64,000 nt of DNA from Chrysemys picta bellii (GCF_011386835.1 NC_088800.1:12610572-12674571), one strand, 5' to 3'; positions 34,741-45,601 are shown, numbered from the stretch's first letter. Numbers and translations: made by a program. Notes: generated by a model from the letters alone, not told the origin.

Positions 34741-36480
34741 TTGAGGTCTAGAAATCAAAAGAAGTCTCCTCCTCTTCGCATTTGGGGCAAATGACCATCA
34801 CAAGGCGGCCTCAGCTCCCCTAAAAGCTCTCCCTCTCCTGCAGCAAATCACTCAGCTCCACCGAAGAGTTCCCGTGAAAGCCAGAAGTACTGTTCCATGT
34901 TCATTTATGCTGCTACTGTGAGAATCGCAGGGTTGCTTTCACAAGTGACCTGGCGCCAGCAGATAAGCAGAATAGAATAGCAGAGAGACAGACGTTCCTT
35001 TTACCCTCAGTTAGAACTGGAGGCACTATGGAAAGCTCACATAACCAGCTGAGAGGGGCGGGGCTCTCAACTCTAGAGTAGGCAATTGTGAGAAGTTGCC
35101 TCTTTCACTAAATTACGATCTCACTTTCCCTTAACGACCATGCTGCAGGGTGATGACACTTCATGGCACATTAATATTTCCCCCAAGATAACATTGCTCT
35201 TACTAAGTAGTTTAAATTTTCTCTGTGAAATAACAAGCGGGTAAAAATGTTATCTGAGTTATATCTGTCACGCTGAGTATTCACACACGCGGGGATGAAA
35301 TGGGAGCCCATTAACTTTTCAGAGGGTTGAAGGGAAACGTATGTTCTGTGACCATCTGATTGTTTTATCTTCATGAGTTTTGTTTTCTCTACATGAGAAC
35401 TGCGCAAGTACCAATTTAAAGGACCAGGAGGATCCCTGGGAAACTCATGTTAAGGATTTGTAATGCTTTCATTGGCCTGTAAACTGGGCCCTGCAGAGAA
35501 CCTAGCACAGCTACTGTGTATGCTTCAAGGCCATACAGAATCATCCATCTTTGTAGCTACTGCATATGCAAGAGCATTGCAGCATTTCTCAACAGTGCAG
35601 CTAGTGCGTTAACATACATTGTTGAGTAATGGGAACGGCTTTGATTTTTATACAGGGGAATGTATAGCAATGCACACAGCAGTGACTAAACGTTATTCAC
35701 AAAAAACAGCTCACAACTGCAGTGTATCTACCATAAATAGCACTTGAGACTAGTTCTGAGTACAATGCCATCAGCAATGAAGATAGAAGAGTTTTTCTCA
35801 ATGATTTCATAACAGCCCGTAGAGAAAAGCTGTCCATTTTCCATGTTGATAAAGCATAAGAAACAGACATGAAAAATACCTGTTTGGAAGTGGATCCAAA
35901 ACTTGTGAGATTTACCCGTCGCTGCTCTGAACATCTGACCCATCCTCAGTGCACTTTGAAGTATGTCTGGATGGAACATATTCTCTCAAAGAGACTGCAG
36001 TGCTGCGAATAGGTGCTGGCTCAACAACCCTGGAGACTAACGTCCTCAGGTTACCCACAGAACAGGTAGGGCTCAGGACTCAGTCTGCCCCCAAACACCA
36101 CCACTGTCATCACTTCTGACCTGTGAAAGGACTCCCCCTAGGGCTGAGTGTGGGGTGGAGGGTTCAGTCCATGTGCCCGTTCACTCTGCTTTTAGCTCGC
36201 TGAGAGGATAAAAGGAAAAACACAGCTAAAGGGCAGCAGGTGTCTGAAGGGAAAGAGCAACAGAATCTGTGATTATTTCTGCAGCAAGACTAACCGGCTT
36301 GACGAATGATACATAATGGAAAGCGCAGAGTAGGCTCCACTCTTCATCCACTCTCTGCTTGGCCATTTCATTTGCCCTGCTTCCCCTCAACAAAATATAA
36401 TGGAATGCATATTTTACTGTAAGCTTCTTTATAGTGAAGGCTCTAAGAGGCAGGTAATTTTCCCTGGAGGGAATGAGCCG
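34741..36480. other. Repeat-poor unassigned interval
   Basis: No transposon ends, SINE boxes or protein domains are recognised. 35110-35320 is AT-rich unique sequence with GGCACATTAATATTTCCCCC and AGCCCATTAACTTTTC. It is a candidate for conserved non-coding DNA on composition alone. Confidence 0.3.
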
Positions 36481-36492
36481 ACTAACTCCTGC

Positions 36493-36759
36493 TTAGTTCT
36501 TTAATTCCAAATGGCAGCGAACTTCATTTTCAATTTGCTTTCTCTTATCCAAGTTTCCTTCCATCTGCTCAAGCCGCTCTTCCCCTTCTGGTATTAAGCA
36601 ATAAGCTTGGCTGAACGTCTTGTGAGGGGTCAGATGGACAACACGTGCACAGTAAGAGAGCAACATATCAAGGGAGATGCTGCTGTCAGCCTCTATGCAG
36701 GTTAAGAAAAGGGACATCAGAGACTGGAGGAACCTGTGCTGGATGGTCTGACTGGGCGG
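36493..36759 (-). other. Unidentified open frame, about 88 codons
   Basis: On the minus strand an open stretch runs from just after a stop near 36760 to a TAA at 36493-36495, with a Met at 36715-36717. It has a hydrophobic-rich first third (..RFLQSLMSLFLTCIEAD..) and a charged C-terminus (..EERLEQMEGNLDKRKQ..) that could form a short coiled coil. It lies outside recognisable repeats. I do not recognise the protein, there is no clear splice acceptor or AATAAA nearby, and frames this long are expected by chance in 64 kb. Confidence 0.15.
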
Positions 36760-36920
36760 GTCTCAGGTGTTACCCCATGGAGCAGGACCCCTTGCCACCA
36801 GAAATAACTAAAAACTGTTGATCAAAGACAGCCAGGCCCTCCAAGAAGTGGGATGTGCAACCACCAAAGACAGCTTTCATTATAAGCAAAACAGATCTGG
36901 TAATAAAATTGTATTTTAGA

Positions 36921-37012
36921 GCCCGGTCCTACATACCGTCCTCACATGAATCAATGGCACTACTTGCATGGCTAAGGGCTACTTGTTGTGAGTAAAGGTT
37001 GCAGGATCAGGT
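36921..37012. repeat. Short fold-back repeat (GNCCTGATCCTGCAA type)
   Basis: The left GCCCGGTCCTACATACCG and right GGTTGCAGGATCAGGTT face each other, with CATGAATCAATGGCACTACT between. Related to 23371-23494 but more diverged. Confidence 0.45.
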
Positions 37013-37401
37013 TGTTAACTCAGAAAGTGTCAGGGAACTGTTGTCTTCATTTCTGAGCCTTCCACGCTGCTAACTCCCAAAAATTCATTTGAGTTCGGGT
37101 TTGAGCATATTCAGTCTCAGACTGAAAAACAGTGAAATCACCCACTGAAGTTTACCTGGTTTCTTCTGGGTTTGTTTGTTTTTTTGGCAAAAACTGAAGA
37201 GTTCACCACATGATTATGGCGCAATAAACCCATACAACTGCACCTGGGATCAGTACGAAAGTTTTTAAATTGCAATCCGGTCATGGAGGACAATCTGTGA
37301 AACAAAACCAAAATAATCAAAAAAAGGAGAAATTTAGTGCAAGTTCCTCACCCACCTCTAATAATGAAACACAAAACAACTTTTATAGGCTTATGGGGCT
37401 C

Positions 37402-37759
37402 TGTAACACGGTGCTGGCCAGGAGGTCCTGAGCCAGGCCCCTGTTAGCCCAGCTCCAATTAAGAAGTATTAATTGGGGCTGGCTGAGTATGCCATGCCTC
37501 GTTGCTAGAAGAGAAGCACCTGCAGGCCTCATTAGCCAGGGGGCTATATAAGGCTGGCAGGCAGGCAGGAAGTGGGGAGCCAAAGGCTGTGTATCCCTGC
37601 TGGCTGGAGACGCTAGCTGTCCCACAGGTGGCTGGTTTGGAGCACACCGTAAATAGAAGATGGTGGGAGTTGACACTGGAAATAAAAAGGCACTGATGAT
37701 TGCACTCTGAAGAGGTCCCTGGCTGATTTGTTGCGAGGGCAAGCGAAGGCCTTGTTACA
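37402..37759 (+). mobile_element. Solo LTR (358 bp) of an endogenous retroelement
   Basis: It starts TGTAACACGGTGC and ends CCTTGTTACA, giving TG...CA ends with short terminal inverted repeats (TGTAAC/GTTACA). Flanks GGCTC (37397-37401) and GGGTC (37760-37764) match at 4 of 5. A TATATAAGG box lies at 37545-37552 and AATAAA at 37681-37686, both on the plus strand, about 136 bp apart as expected for a promoter and poly(A) signal. No internal coding sequence is attached. Whether it is Ty3/gypsy or retroviral cannot be told from the LTR alone. Confidence 0.8.
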
Positions 37760-37771
37760 GGGTCCCCTACT

Positions 37772-38215
37772 TCATAGGAACACAGTAACTTCCATAGAGG
37801 CGTGGACCACCTGGTCTATCTAGTCCAGTATCCTCTCTCCAACATTAGCCAGGAGTAGTTATCTCAGAGGAAGATACAGGAAACTCCATAATGAACAATT
37901 ATGGAATAGCTGCCAGACCAAAGAGGAAGTTTCTTCCTGATCTTGGTCAGTTTTAGTGGTTGATGATACCATGAAGCATGAGGGTTCATATCTCTCAAAA
38001 AATCAAATCAAAACAAAATCCTTGGTTTAATACTATCCAATGTAACTGTGTCTGTTCTCATTATCCATACTAGCCAGAAGGGGCCATTATGATAATCTTG
38101 TATGACCTCCTGCCTAAAACAGGCACCGAATTTCACCTAGTAATTCCTACATCAAGCCCATAACTTCTGGTTGAACTAGAGCATATCTCTTAGGAAGACG
38201 AATGTGACATTTTAA
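37772..38215 (-). mobile_element. CR1 LINE 3' fragments
   Basis: Read on the plus strand the order is CATAGGAACACAGTAACTTCC, CATAGAGGCGTGG, GTCTATCTAGTCCAGTATCC, then GAGGAAGTTTCTTCCTGATC: a CR1 3' UTR in reverse. From about 38081 a second stretch (CTTGTATGACCTCCTGCC, ACAGGCACCGAATTTCACC) is another CR1-type 3' block. These may be two insertions. No coding frame remains. Confidence 0.65.
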
Positions 38216-39010
38216 AATACACAACACTCTCCACCCCCTAGCACTGCAGAATGGCAATACTTTGCCTTATCATTGTTAACTATCATTTAACCCCATCTTG
38301 TTTACAGAAACCTTCATCTAAATACTAGACAACTAGAGAACCTGTCTATCTTATTCCAGTAAGAGAAGAATTTACAAGGGTATTTGGCAGTTTCTAAATG
38401 GGGAATTTCCACAAGAGGATTTGAGGTTTCAAGATTCGAGGTGTGTATCAGAAACGCTCATTCAGAGGACATTTGTCTGAACTGGAAGAAATGCAGCCAA
38501 TGAATGTGAACATTAGGGATGAAAGAATCAGTTTGATGAAATGATAATCAACCTAACCTTCCTCCAGGACACTCACCAAACTGAAACTGAACCATTTCAG
38601 GTTGACTACCTTTCTTCTCACCCACCCTCTAACCACCTTTTTCCACTTCATTTTCCTTGGGATTAAAGAGACAGAAATTCACAGAACCATGAGGAAGACG
38701 GAAAGTTATTCTTCTAGCACTTCCACTACAAATGGAGATGGCAAGGACTGGAAACCTTGCAGGAGAGTTTGTTCTTCTGGGAATTCCAGCGAGGGCTGTG
38801 TGAATGGCATAGAGGAGGTGAATTGGCTGCTCCTATTTACCTCTACTCAAGACACAAAACGGAAAGGCGCAACTTTAAAACAAAGACAAAAACATGCTTT
38901 TTGTGCCTGGTGCATAATTGGCCATGGAATTCATTCCCACTAGATGTCATTGAGCCCAAGACCTGGAGAGGATGCAATAAAGATTAGGCATTTCTAAGGA
39001 CAATGGGAAC

Positions 39011-40362
39011 TTTAACAAGCTTGGGGTTCATTAAATAACAAACCAATGAATGAGAAAGGAATAAAACTTTAATAAAACAAACTGGAGAGCTTCTGGAGTG
39101 AGCTGCTGCACATAGCCATGTGGCAGTTCTCATTCCCCGCCATCAGGGCACATCTCCAAATTCCTATGTTCATAATACTGGTCCTTATGAGGTAGCGTCT
39201 CTAAATTATAATGTTCAGCAAACATATCTCTAAAGAAAAACAAATTAACTCATATATAAACAGCTAATAACTATCTAATAACACATGCATTAAATTCTCG
39301 GCCCATGTAGTACATTTCCATAAACCCAATGTGTCAACTACCAGCACATCACTCTTGAGTGAGTCTTTACCACTCACTTTCCTCAAATACCCCTTCTCCA
39401 GTCTCTGAGAGTCTTTCAGGATGTTTAATCTCCTGCTCTGATCTTCTCCGTATCAGCCTCTCATTAGATTCTGAGTTGTTCTCTTGTTCCTTGACAGTTT
39501 CTCCTTTGTGCGTTGATGATAAAGGATAAGTCAGATGGGAAATGCCAGAGTCTACATCTACTGTCAGCGTGTTGGAACTTTCTGGGATTACTCACAAATC
39601 CCTTCGATTACATCAAAATGTGTCCCCCTGGTCTGTCTGGACTACATAAAACCTTGCATGCACCTGTTCTTTAATGGTACCCCTTTGTTACCCAACTATT
39701 AGAGATGTGATTCCTCAAGCACACTCTATTGCCTGAGATAGAGATGGGAGATCATGGGCTCTTATGTCAAAATAATATTTTTGCTTCCACTTCTGATTTT
39801 CTTTCATCATGTAATGATCTTGGGGTTCATTAAATAACAAATCAGTGAATGAGAAAGGAATAAAACAAACTGGAGAACTTCTGTAGTGAGTTGCGGCACA
39901 CAACCATATTGTGTTCCCAACCCTCACCTTCAGGGCACATCTCCAAATTCCTATGTTCACAATACTGGCCCTTATGAGGGAGCATCTCTAAATTATAATC
40001 TTCTGAAAACATATCTCTATAGCAGTGTTTCCCAAATTTGGGATGTTGCTTGTGTAGGGAAAGCCCCTGGCGGGCTGGGCCGGTTTGTTTACCTGCCGCG
40101 TCTGCAGGTCCGGATGATCGCGGCTCCCACTGGCCGCGGTTCGCCGCTGCAGGCCAATGGGAGCTGCTGGAAGCGGCGCGGGCTGAGGGACGTACTGGCC
40201 GCCGCTTCCAGCAGCTCCCATTGGCCTGCAGCGGCAAACCGCGGCCAGTGGGAGCCGCGATCGTCCGGACCTGCAGACGCGGCAGGTAAACAAACCGGCC
40301 TGGCCCGCCAGTGGGTTTCCCTAAACAAGCAACACCCCAAGTTTGGGAAACACTGCTCTACA
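39011..40362 (-). mobile_element. Short, internally deleted LTR retroelement with two LTRs
   Basis: Two direct repeats of about 220 bp (39011-39235; 39810-40022 plus two bases at 40361-40362) share blocks such as TTGGGGTTCATTAAATAAC, TCAGGGCACATCTCC and AAATTCCTATGTTCA. They flank about 575 bp. The outer borders carry an exact 5-bp duplication GGAAC (39006-39010, 40363-40367), and the right LTR has intact TG...CA ends. One LTR carries an 11-13-bp indel near 39068. The interior, read on the minus strand, is mostly stops with a possible end of a pol frame (..IRRRSEQEIKHPERL..). The element cannot code for a polyprotein. The right LTR is broken by a hAT MITE. Confidence 0.75.
40023..40355. mobile_element. 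hAT MITE, family 1, full length (333 bp), inside an LTR
   Basis: Inverted ends CAGTGTTTCCCAAATTTGGG and CCAAGTTTGGGAAACACTG are flanked by CTCTATAG (40015-40022) and CTCTACAG (40356-40363). Both arms are complete, with TTTGTTTACCTGCCGCG / CGCGGCAGGTAAACAAA and the GGCCAATGGGAGCTGC / GCAGCTCCCATTGGCC pair. It is the youngest layer of a three-layer nest. Confidence 0.92.
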
Positions 40363-40599
40363 GGAACATCCACTATTACGAGAGACAGGATACATATTTT
40401 TGAGAAGCCAACCAATAAATGCCAAGGGCTAGGAAGAAATGTCCCTAGGCAAGTTATTCTGCAACAGTCTATTCTTGCATCTTTTTCTGAAGCATCTGGT
40501 ACTCATCATTGTTGGAGACAGAATACTAAATTGGATGGACCAGATGGTCTAATTTTGCATGGCAATTATTATGCTTTATATAAAAATTTCTTTGCATAA

Positions 40600-42137
40600 T
40601 AGGAGTAGGTCATTCTTAGCTCTGCATTTCAGGGTGATTATTGCGTTTTTCACTTGGTTAAAGTCAGCCAGAGTTCAACCGCATGCACTATTTCTACCAC
40701 CTCCAAGGGTGAAATAATGTCTCAGAAAGAAATTGTTTATCCCCTCATCTTGCTTAATTCAATTCCAAAAATGTATATTGCATGGGCGATATGTAAATAT
40801 ATATATATATGCTAAGGGAATTTATAATCACATTACATTTTCCATGAACACAAGATACATTATACCTATTAATTTACATTTAAACAATAATTAAATTTGT
40901 AAGGCGCTAATGTGCATAATATATTGGAAGCATCTGCCACCCAAAACTCACACCACTCTTTTCATTCATCTTAATTCAGGCAAATTTAGATTTTCCTTCC
41001 ATACACGGTTGTTTTCATTAATTACTTTGTTTTCACTTTGAACAGACTCTTGTTCGTCATGAATTTGACTGCGTGAAGTAATTTATTGATGAGAAGTAGG
41101 AACCTTGGTTTAGGGTTTGTATTTTCACTCATTTTTAGGGTTTATTTTTGATTGCTCCAGTGTCTTGTAGCTTCCTGAGAAAATATGTATTGGTTCATTC
41201 GAACAGTGACTCAGTAAAAAGAAACAGAGATCAATTGTTTCATTAGGGACCTGAATTACACCATGGAAGCTTTACCACTGATTTTCATGGGTGCAGGGAT
41301 CGGGTTCCAGAACAGCAGGTGGAACTAATACATTTAGTCAGAAATTTAGACCCATTTTAGGGTAACACATCATTTGTGAACGGATCCTGATTTTCTTTGA
41401 AGGTGCTTTGGTTTTTGTAAATATTTGCAGATTAGATTAATTACTTTTGGGATACAGGTAGCACATGGTTTGTTTTGATTTGTTGCTGTTTATTATTCAT
41501 ATGCAGTTAGTTATTCATGTCACATAGAAGTGTTTCTGCTTCCTGACTGGATGACTGACACAAGGAACAAACAAGTAATGCACTTTTCAGTAGGAACCTT
41601 TGGATGAATGACCACTGGAGCTAAAACTAATGACATTTTTGAGAGTTGTGAACATTTTCATGAATACTTGCCTGTTGCCCAAATACTCACACCTAATCAA
41701 TAATATGACCCCACAGATTTGGAAGTCTGTGCTTCACTTGCACCTGTATCTGTGTATCTTGGATTGTGTCCCATCAGCCAGCTCTATTTTGTTACCCATG
41801 AGAAAAACACTAACTTTTTAAAAGACTCATAAAAGCTTTTATAAACAGTTTCATTTATTATTTATCCCTTCCATTGGTGATCTCTGGATATGGTGTGTTG
41901 ATATCAATGAAGATTTTAGGGTTTTAAGATGTGGTTCCTTGACTTGAACTGGCTTAAAAAAAAATCAAATTCAAATTTTTGACTAAAAAACAAGCAAGCA
42001 AACAAACAAAAATCCAAAGAAAGAGAGAATTTTTCACAAAAATATTTAGGAAAATTTTGACCTTTTTTTCCCAATCTCCTCTACCTGTGACTTCAGTCCA
42101 GCTCCCAGCAGCCTGCCATAGAGATGTTGATTGCACT
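40600..42137. other. AT-rich, repeat-poor interval
   Basis: Apart from an AT run at about 40795-40811 no repeat is recognised. 40830-41110 includes CTATTAATTTACATTTAAAC, TTCATTAATTACTTTG and AAGTAATTTATTGATG, i.e. clustered homeodomain-like cores. No coding sequence is supported. Confidence 0.35.
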
Positions 42138-42145
42138 GAGCAGAA

Positions 42146-42477
42146 CAGGGGTCGGCAACCTTTGGCACGCAGCCCGTCAGGGAAATCCGCTGGTGGGCCA
42201 GGCCAGTTTGTTTACCTGCAGCGTCCGCAGGTTCGGCCAATCGTGGCGCCCACTGGCCGTGGTTCACTGTTCCAGGCCAATGGGGGCTGCGGGAAGCAGT
42301 GCAGGCCGAGGAATGTGCTGGCTGCCCTTCCCGCAGCCCCCATTGGCCTGAAATGGAGAACCGTGGCCAGTGGGAACTGCGATCAGCCGAACCTGCGGAC
42401 GCTGAAGGTAAACAAACTGGCCTGGCCCACCAGGGGCTTATCCTGACGGGCCGCGTGCCAAAGGTTGCCGATCCCTG
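42146..42477. mobile_element. hAT MITE, family 2b, full length (332 bp)
   Basis: The ends are CAGGGGTCGGCAACCTTTGG and CCAAAGGTTGCCGATCCCTG. The right flank TACTAGAA and the left flank GAGCAGAA agree at 5 of 8, so the left target has mutated or the insertion is rearranged. Both arms and the centre (GAGGAATGTGCTGGC) are intact. Confidence 0.88.
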
Positions 42478-42576
42478 TACTAGAAGATACAGGACATGAT
42501 CAACCAAATGTATGGGAATGGGTCCTGCTTGACAGTTCTATTCTTCCTGCAGCTCATGGCCCTGTGGTAATGTAAC

Positions 42577-42771
42577 GCCGACAGACCCTGGTCGTTGGCG
42601 GGCGGGATAGAACCTAGGGCCTCTGGAACTTAGTGCGTGAGCCCCTACTGCATAAACTAAAAGCCACATGGCCTTTAGCTAAGGCTGTTGCAGACTCATT
42701 AATCTCTAAGTGGTCTCGGTGCCACTAGAGGGGGCAGAACACCACTCCCAGGGAGGTGTGTAGATTATAGT
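42577..42771 (-). mobile_element. tRNA-derived SINE (second family), copy 2
   Basis: On the minus strand the A-box region TTTAGTTTATGCAGTAGGGG (42643-42662) and B box GGTTCTATCCC (42604-42614) have the same spacing as the copy at 14062-14262. The flanking CGAGACCACTTAGAG and ATTAATGAG blocks are in the same order. Having two copies in opposite orientation supports an interspersed SINE rather than a tRNA gene. Confidence 0.7.
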
Positions 42772-42811
42772 AATATTTGCAAAGAACATCTGGCTGAAAC
42801 CAGCTTAGTAT

Positions 42812-42875
42812 GAACCCAACTAGCTCAGCCAGTGAGAGTTCCCGTCTAGCGCCTTACAAAGATCCCAGTTTGAGC
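42812..42875 (+). repeat. tRNA-like fragment
   Basis: CTAGCTCAGCCAGTGAGAG resembles an A box and GATCCCAGTTTGAGCC a degenerate B box about 30 bp downstream. No cloverleaf with a proper acceptor stem is evident, so it is more likely a SINE remnant than a gene. Confidence 0.35.
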
Positions 42876-43028
42876 CATGACTTTGCAAATAAACGGCTGC
42901 TGGAAGTGAAGCTGTCATCTGTCCAAACTGTGCTAACTGGCTTTTCACCTCTAACGTCTGGCCACTATTTAACAAGTATCAGACCTGGGAGTTGGGGCAG
43001 GCAGAGAGGGAAACAAAATATATTAAAT

Positions 43029-43157
43029 CAAATTCTGCTCTCAGTTTTACCAGAATAAATCAGTACACAAATGCAAATTAGAAATGATTCAAACTCATCT
43101 CAGTGGAGCTATTACTCCAGATTTATATCTGTGTAAAAAAAAAGCAGAAACTGGCCC
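43029..43157. repeat. Short fold-back repeat (AAATTCTGCTCTCAG type)
   Basis: The left arm AAATTCTGCTCTCAGTTTTACC is mirrored by GCAGAAACTGGCCC at the right, and ATTACTCCAGATTTATATC forms the inner arm. It belongs to the group of GGCC-ended palindromic repeats. Confidence 0.5.
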
Positions 43158-43874
43158 ATCTCGTGCCATCGTTCGGCGATGGAGGGTATGGGGCAAGGGC
43201 CTTGTTAAAACCATGATACTCACCATCTTAGTCACTTTCAAATCACAGGTGTTTACAGCTGCTTGAAACCTTTGCCACAATGTACATTTTCTTCTTCATC
43301 AATGAATTTTAAACATCACTGAACAAACAGCTTCAAAAGCCTGTGTATATGGCACTAGCAAATCCGGCATATGAATGGCACTTTGCCATGCTGTGGATGT
43401 AACTTGGCTGACTGCATATCAAAGAGTTGCTAGGTTTTATTTATTTGGTTTATCCCTCTCAAGAGTCCTTTCATTGCACAGCTGAGAACAAAGATCTTTG
43501 TTACTCTTCTCAAGCTCTACTGAAAGGAATTCTCCCCTTCCCTGCTGCCTTTTGATTTATGTTTGCCGACAGTGTTGCACTGTATCTGATATGCTTCAGC
43601 TAATACCTCCAAGGAGATAGTGCAAGTCCAAGGGCTTTATTGTTTAAACAGAGACGGCTGGAATATCCTAGAGAACATGGCATAGGGGCATGACAGGTTG
43701 GAAATGGTATCTTCATTCCTTCACTAATGTGCCACTGAAATCATTCTGAACCTGCTGCGTCTCTAGGGTACTTTTAAAATTATTCCGTACTGAGAAATAT
43801 ATCAGTAGAACTCGGGGTTGGTTTGTTTTTTTAATTCTCAGCTAAAATAACTCTTCCTGTTTATCGTAATAAGA

Positions 43875-44055
43875 CTGCATTTTGATGGCACTTTCTTCTG
43901 CGGGATCACAAAACACTTTGCAAACATTAACGAATTAAGTCTCATGATACCTCCCCCCATCCCCCCTGCCTATTAAGGTAAGGCACTATTATCCCCATTT
44001 TATAGAAGGGGAAACTGAGGCACAGAAAGGTTAAATGATCTGCTGAGTCACTTTA
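43875..44055. repeat. MIR-type SINE
   Basis: Blocks GGATCACAAAACACTTTGC, AACATTAACGAATTAAGTC, CACTATTATCCCCATTTTA, AAGGGGAAACTGAGGCACAG and AGGTTAAATGATCTGC follow the MIR-type core SINE order closely. This is the best-preserved MIR-type copy in the window. Confidence 0.7.
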
Positions 44056-44281
44056 AAGTTCTGTTGCCGCAGCAACCAAAGGCCTATAGAGTCACCTAGG
44101 ACCCTGTGCTCCTAGAGATGCCATATCACACACACCATCTATCACCGTACCCAATTCCCTCTCCATGGACTTGTTTGACTTTGGCACCAGGGGCTACGGT
44201 GGAGACTGAATTCTCCAACTTCTCTCAGCTGCTCCTCACTTGGCTTCACCTCCTGGCCTCCTGAGCCACATACTAGGATGG

Positions 44282-44514
44282 AAAAAGAACGAGGAGTACT
44301 TGTGGCACCTTAGAAACTAACACATTTATTTGAGCATAAGCTTTCGTGGGCTAAAACCCACTTCATCGGATGCATGCAGTGTAATTTTCATGCATCCGAT
44401 GAAGTGGGTTTTAGCCCACGAAAGCTTATGCTCAAATAAATGTGTTAGTCTCTAAGGTGCCACAAGTACTCCTCGTTCCTTTTGCTGATACAGACTAACA
44501 TGGCTACCACTCTG
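44282..44514 (-). mobile_element. Penelope-like terminal element with inverted arms, 12-bp TSD
   Basis: Exact 12-bp flanks ATACTAGGATGG (44270-44281, 44515-44526) delimit a 233-bp insertion. It is a nearly perfect palindrome: an arm GAACGAGGAGTACTTGTGGC ... GGATGCATG is followed by 16 bp and then by its inverse copy ending ..GTACTCCTCGTTC. About 40 bp more (GCTGATACAGACTAACATGG ..) follow on the right. A T-rich/A-rich end (AAAAAG at 44282) suggests minus-strand orientation. The variable-length duplication and hammerhead-like arms fit the terminal repeats of Penelope-like retroelements; that family link is inferred. Confidence 0.6.
44396..44433 (+). ncRNA. Hammerhead-ribozyme-like motif (plus-strand arm)
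   Basis: The order CCGATGA - (A) - GTGGG/CCCAC hairpin - GAAA - GC-TTAT-GC - TC matches the conserved hammerhead boxes: CUGAUGA, helix II, GAAA, a very short helix III, then the UH cleavage site after C44433. Deviations are C instead of U at the second position of the first box and one extra A before helix II. Helix I is weak as drawn. A mirror copy lies on the other arm (about 44325-44362, minus strand). Activity is doubtful for this copy. Confidence 0.4.
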
Positions 44515-45601
44515 ATACTAGGATGGGATAAGCTAAGTGGAAAGAAAATGGAAGGGAGCTTTGAAGGGACGGGTTTGAGGGACACAGAGCAGGGGAGAAG
44601 AGGATAAGGGGGGAGGTGTGGAGTGAAGCTGAGATGAAGAGACTGGGAGGGAGGGGAAGGGTTGGAGCAAAGAGCCAATCGGGACAGGGCAGAGAAAGTC
44701 CCGTCAACATTGTAGAGCGTTCTCTACATGTCAACAAATCTGTATTTGGCTGCTTCCGCTCCTACCAGCCCAGAGTCTCTGGCCAGCTCCTCGCTGCAGT
44801 TTTTCCACAGGGCCACATGGCGGGAGGAGGCATCACTTGGATGCTCGTGCCCCCACAAGGGGTGGGTCTGGGCTCCATTTTACTCCCACCAGTGCAGCAG
44901 TCCCTGCCTTTGGCTGTTTCCACAGCTGCATGTATGTGAGAGGCCTTGGAAGTTTACCAAGGGGGCTGGATGGCCATCCCAACTCCAGTGGGTACCATTG
45001 CAGGCAAGAGGGTTAGCTTGAGTGAAGACACATAGCTGGGAAGGAGGAGGATCATAGCTGGCGAAGAGCTTAATTCCGGCCCTTTCAACATGGCGAGGGA
45101 GCCAGCTTCTCTCACCTCAACAGCAGCCCCACAATCTGAATGATCTGCGTCAAATTCTGTTCACCAGGCCCATAGCTCTGCAAGGGTTCTCGTCAGCTGC
45201 TAGTGGGGCAGGGGAATGATTCTGGCAGTGTTGAAATGAGCAAGCAGGAGGAGGGCCAAAATTTCCGTGTGGCCCCACTCTACCCGCTTCTGCAGTGCAA
45301 AACCCATTTCATTATTCAACAATCTGGGCCAACAGCGAGAAACACAAGCTAACTCCAAATGGGCAGGTGCTGCCTGCAGGAAGAAGGGGCTGTTCAAATT
45401 AAATTCAATGGGGGCCTTGATTGTGAAGAGATCTTATTTTGTCACAGAGCAAACAAGTGAAACTGCTAAGCCCAGCAGATTTGTGGTTGCACATGTCCTG
45501 GCTTCTTGTAACAGTGAGTAGTATTGCAAGGAAGGCCTGAATGGGAAGTGACTAGAACACAGGACTTCCCATATCAGATCATCTCATTGATCATTCTAGT
45601 C

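Larger units (their letters stand above)
38830..40575 (+). mobile_element. L3/CR1 LINE 3' region, interrupted by an LTR element
   Basis: The left part (to 39010) ends ..GGCATTTCTAAGGACAATGG. The right part (from 40363) resumes GGAACATCCACTATTACGAG and continues to GGAGACAGAATACTAAATTG, GATGGACCAGATGGTC and GGCAATTATTATGC. Joined, these give the expected L3/CR1 3' order. The split is explained by the LTR element at 39011-40362 with its GGAAC duplication. The 5' limit is uncertain. Confidence 0.7.

Noticed and set aside
39886..40599. 237-codon open frame on the plus strand
   Set aside because: About half of it lies in the family 1 MITE at 40023-40355, and the same peptide patterns recur at every MITE copy. 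It also crosses LTR and LINE sequence. It is a by-product of GC-rich inverted repeats with few stops.
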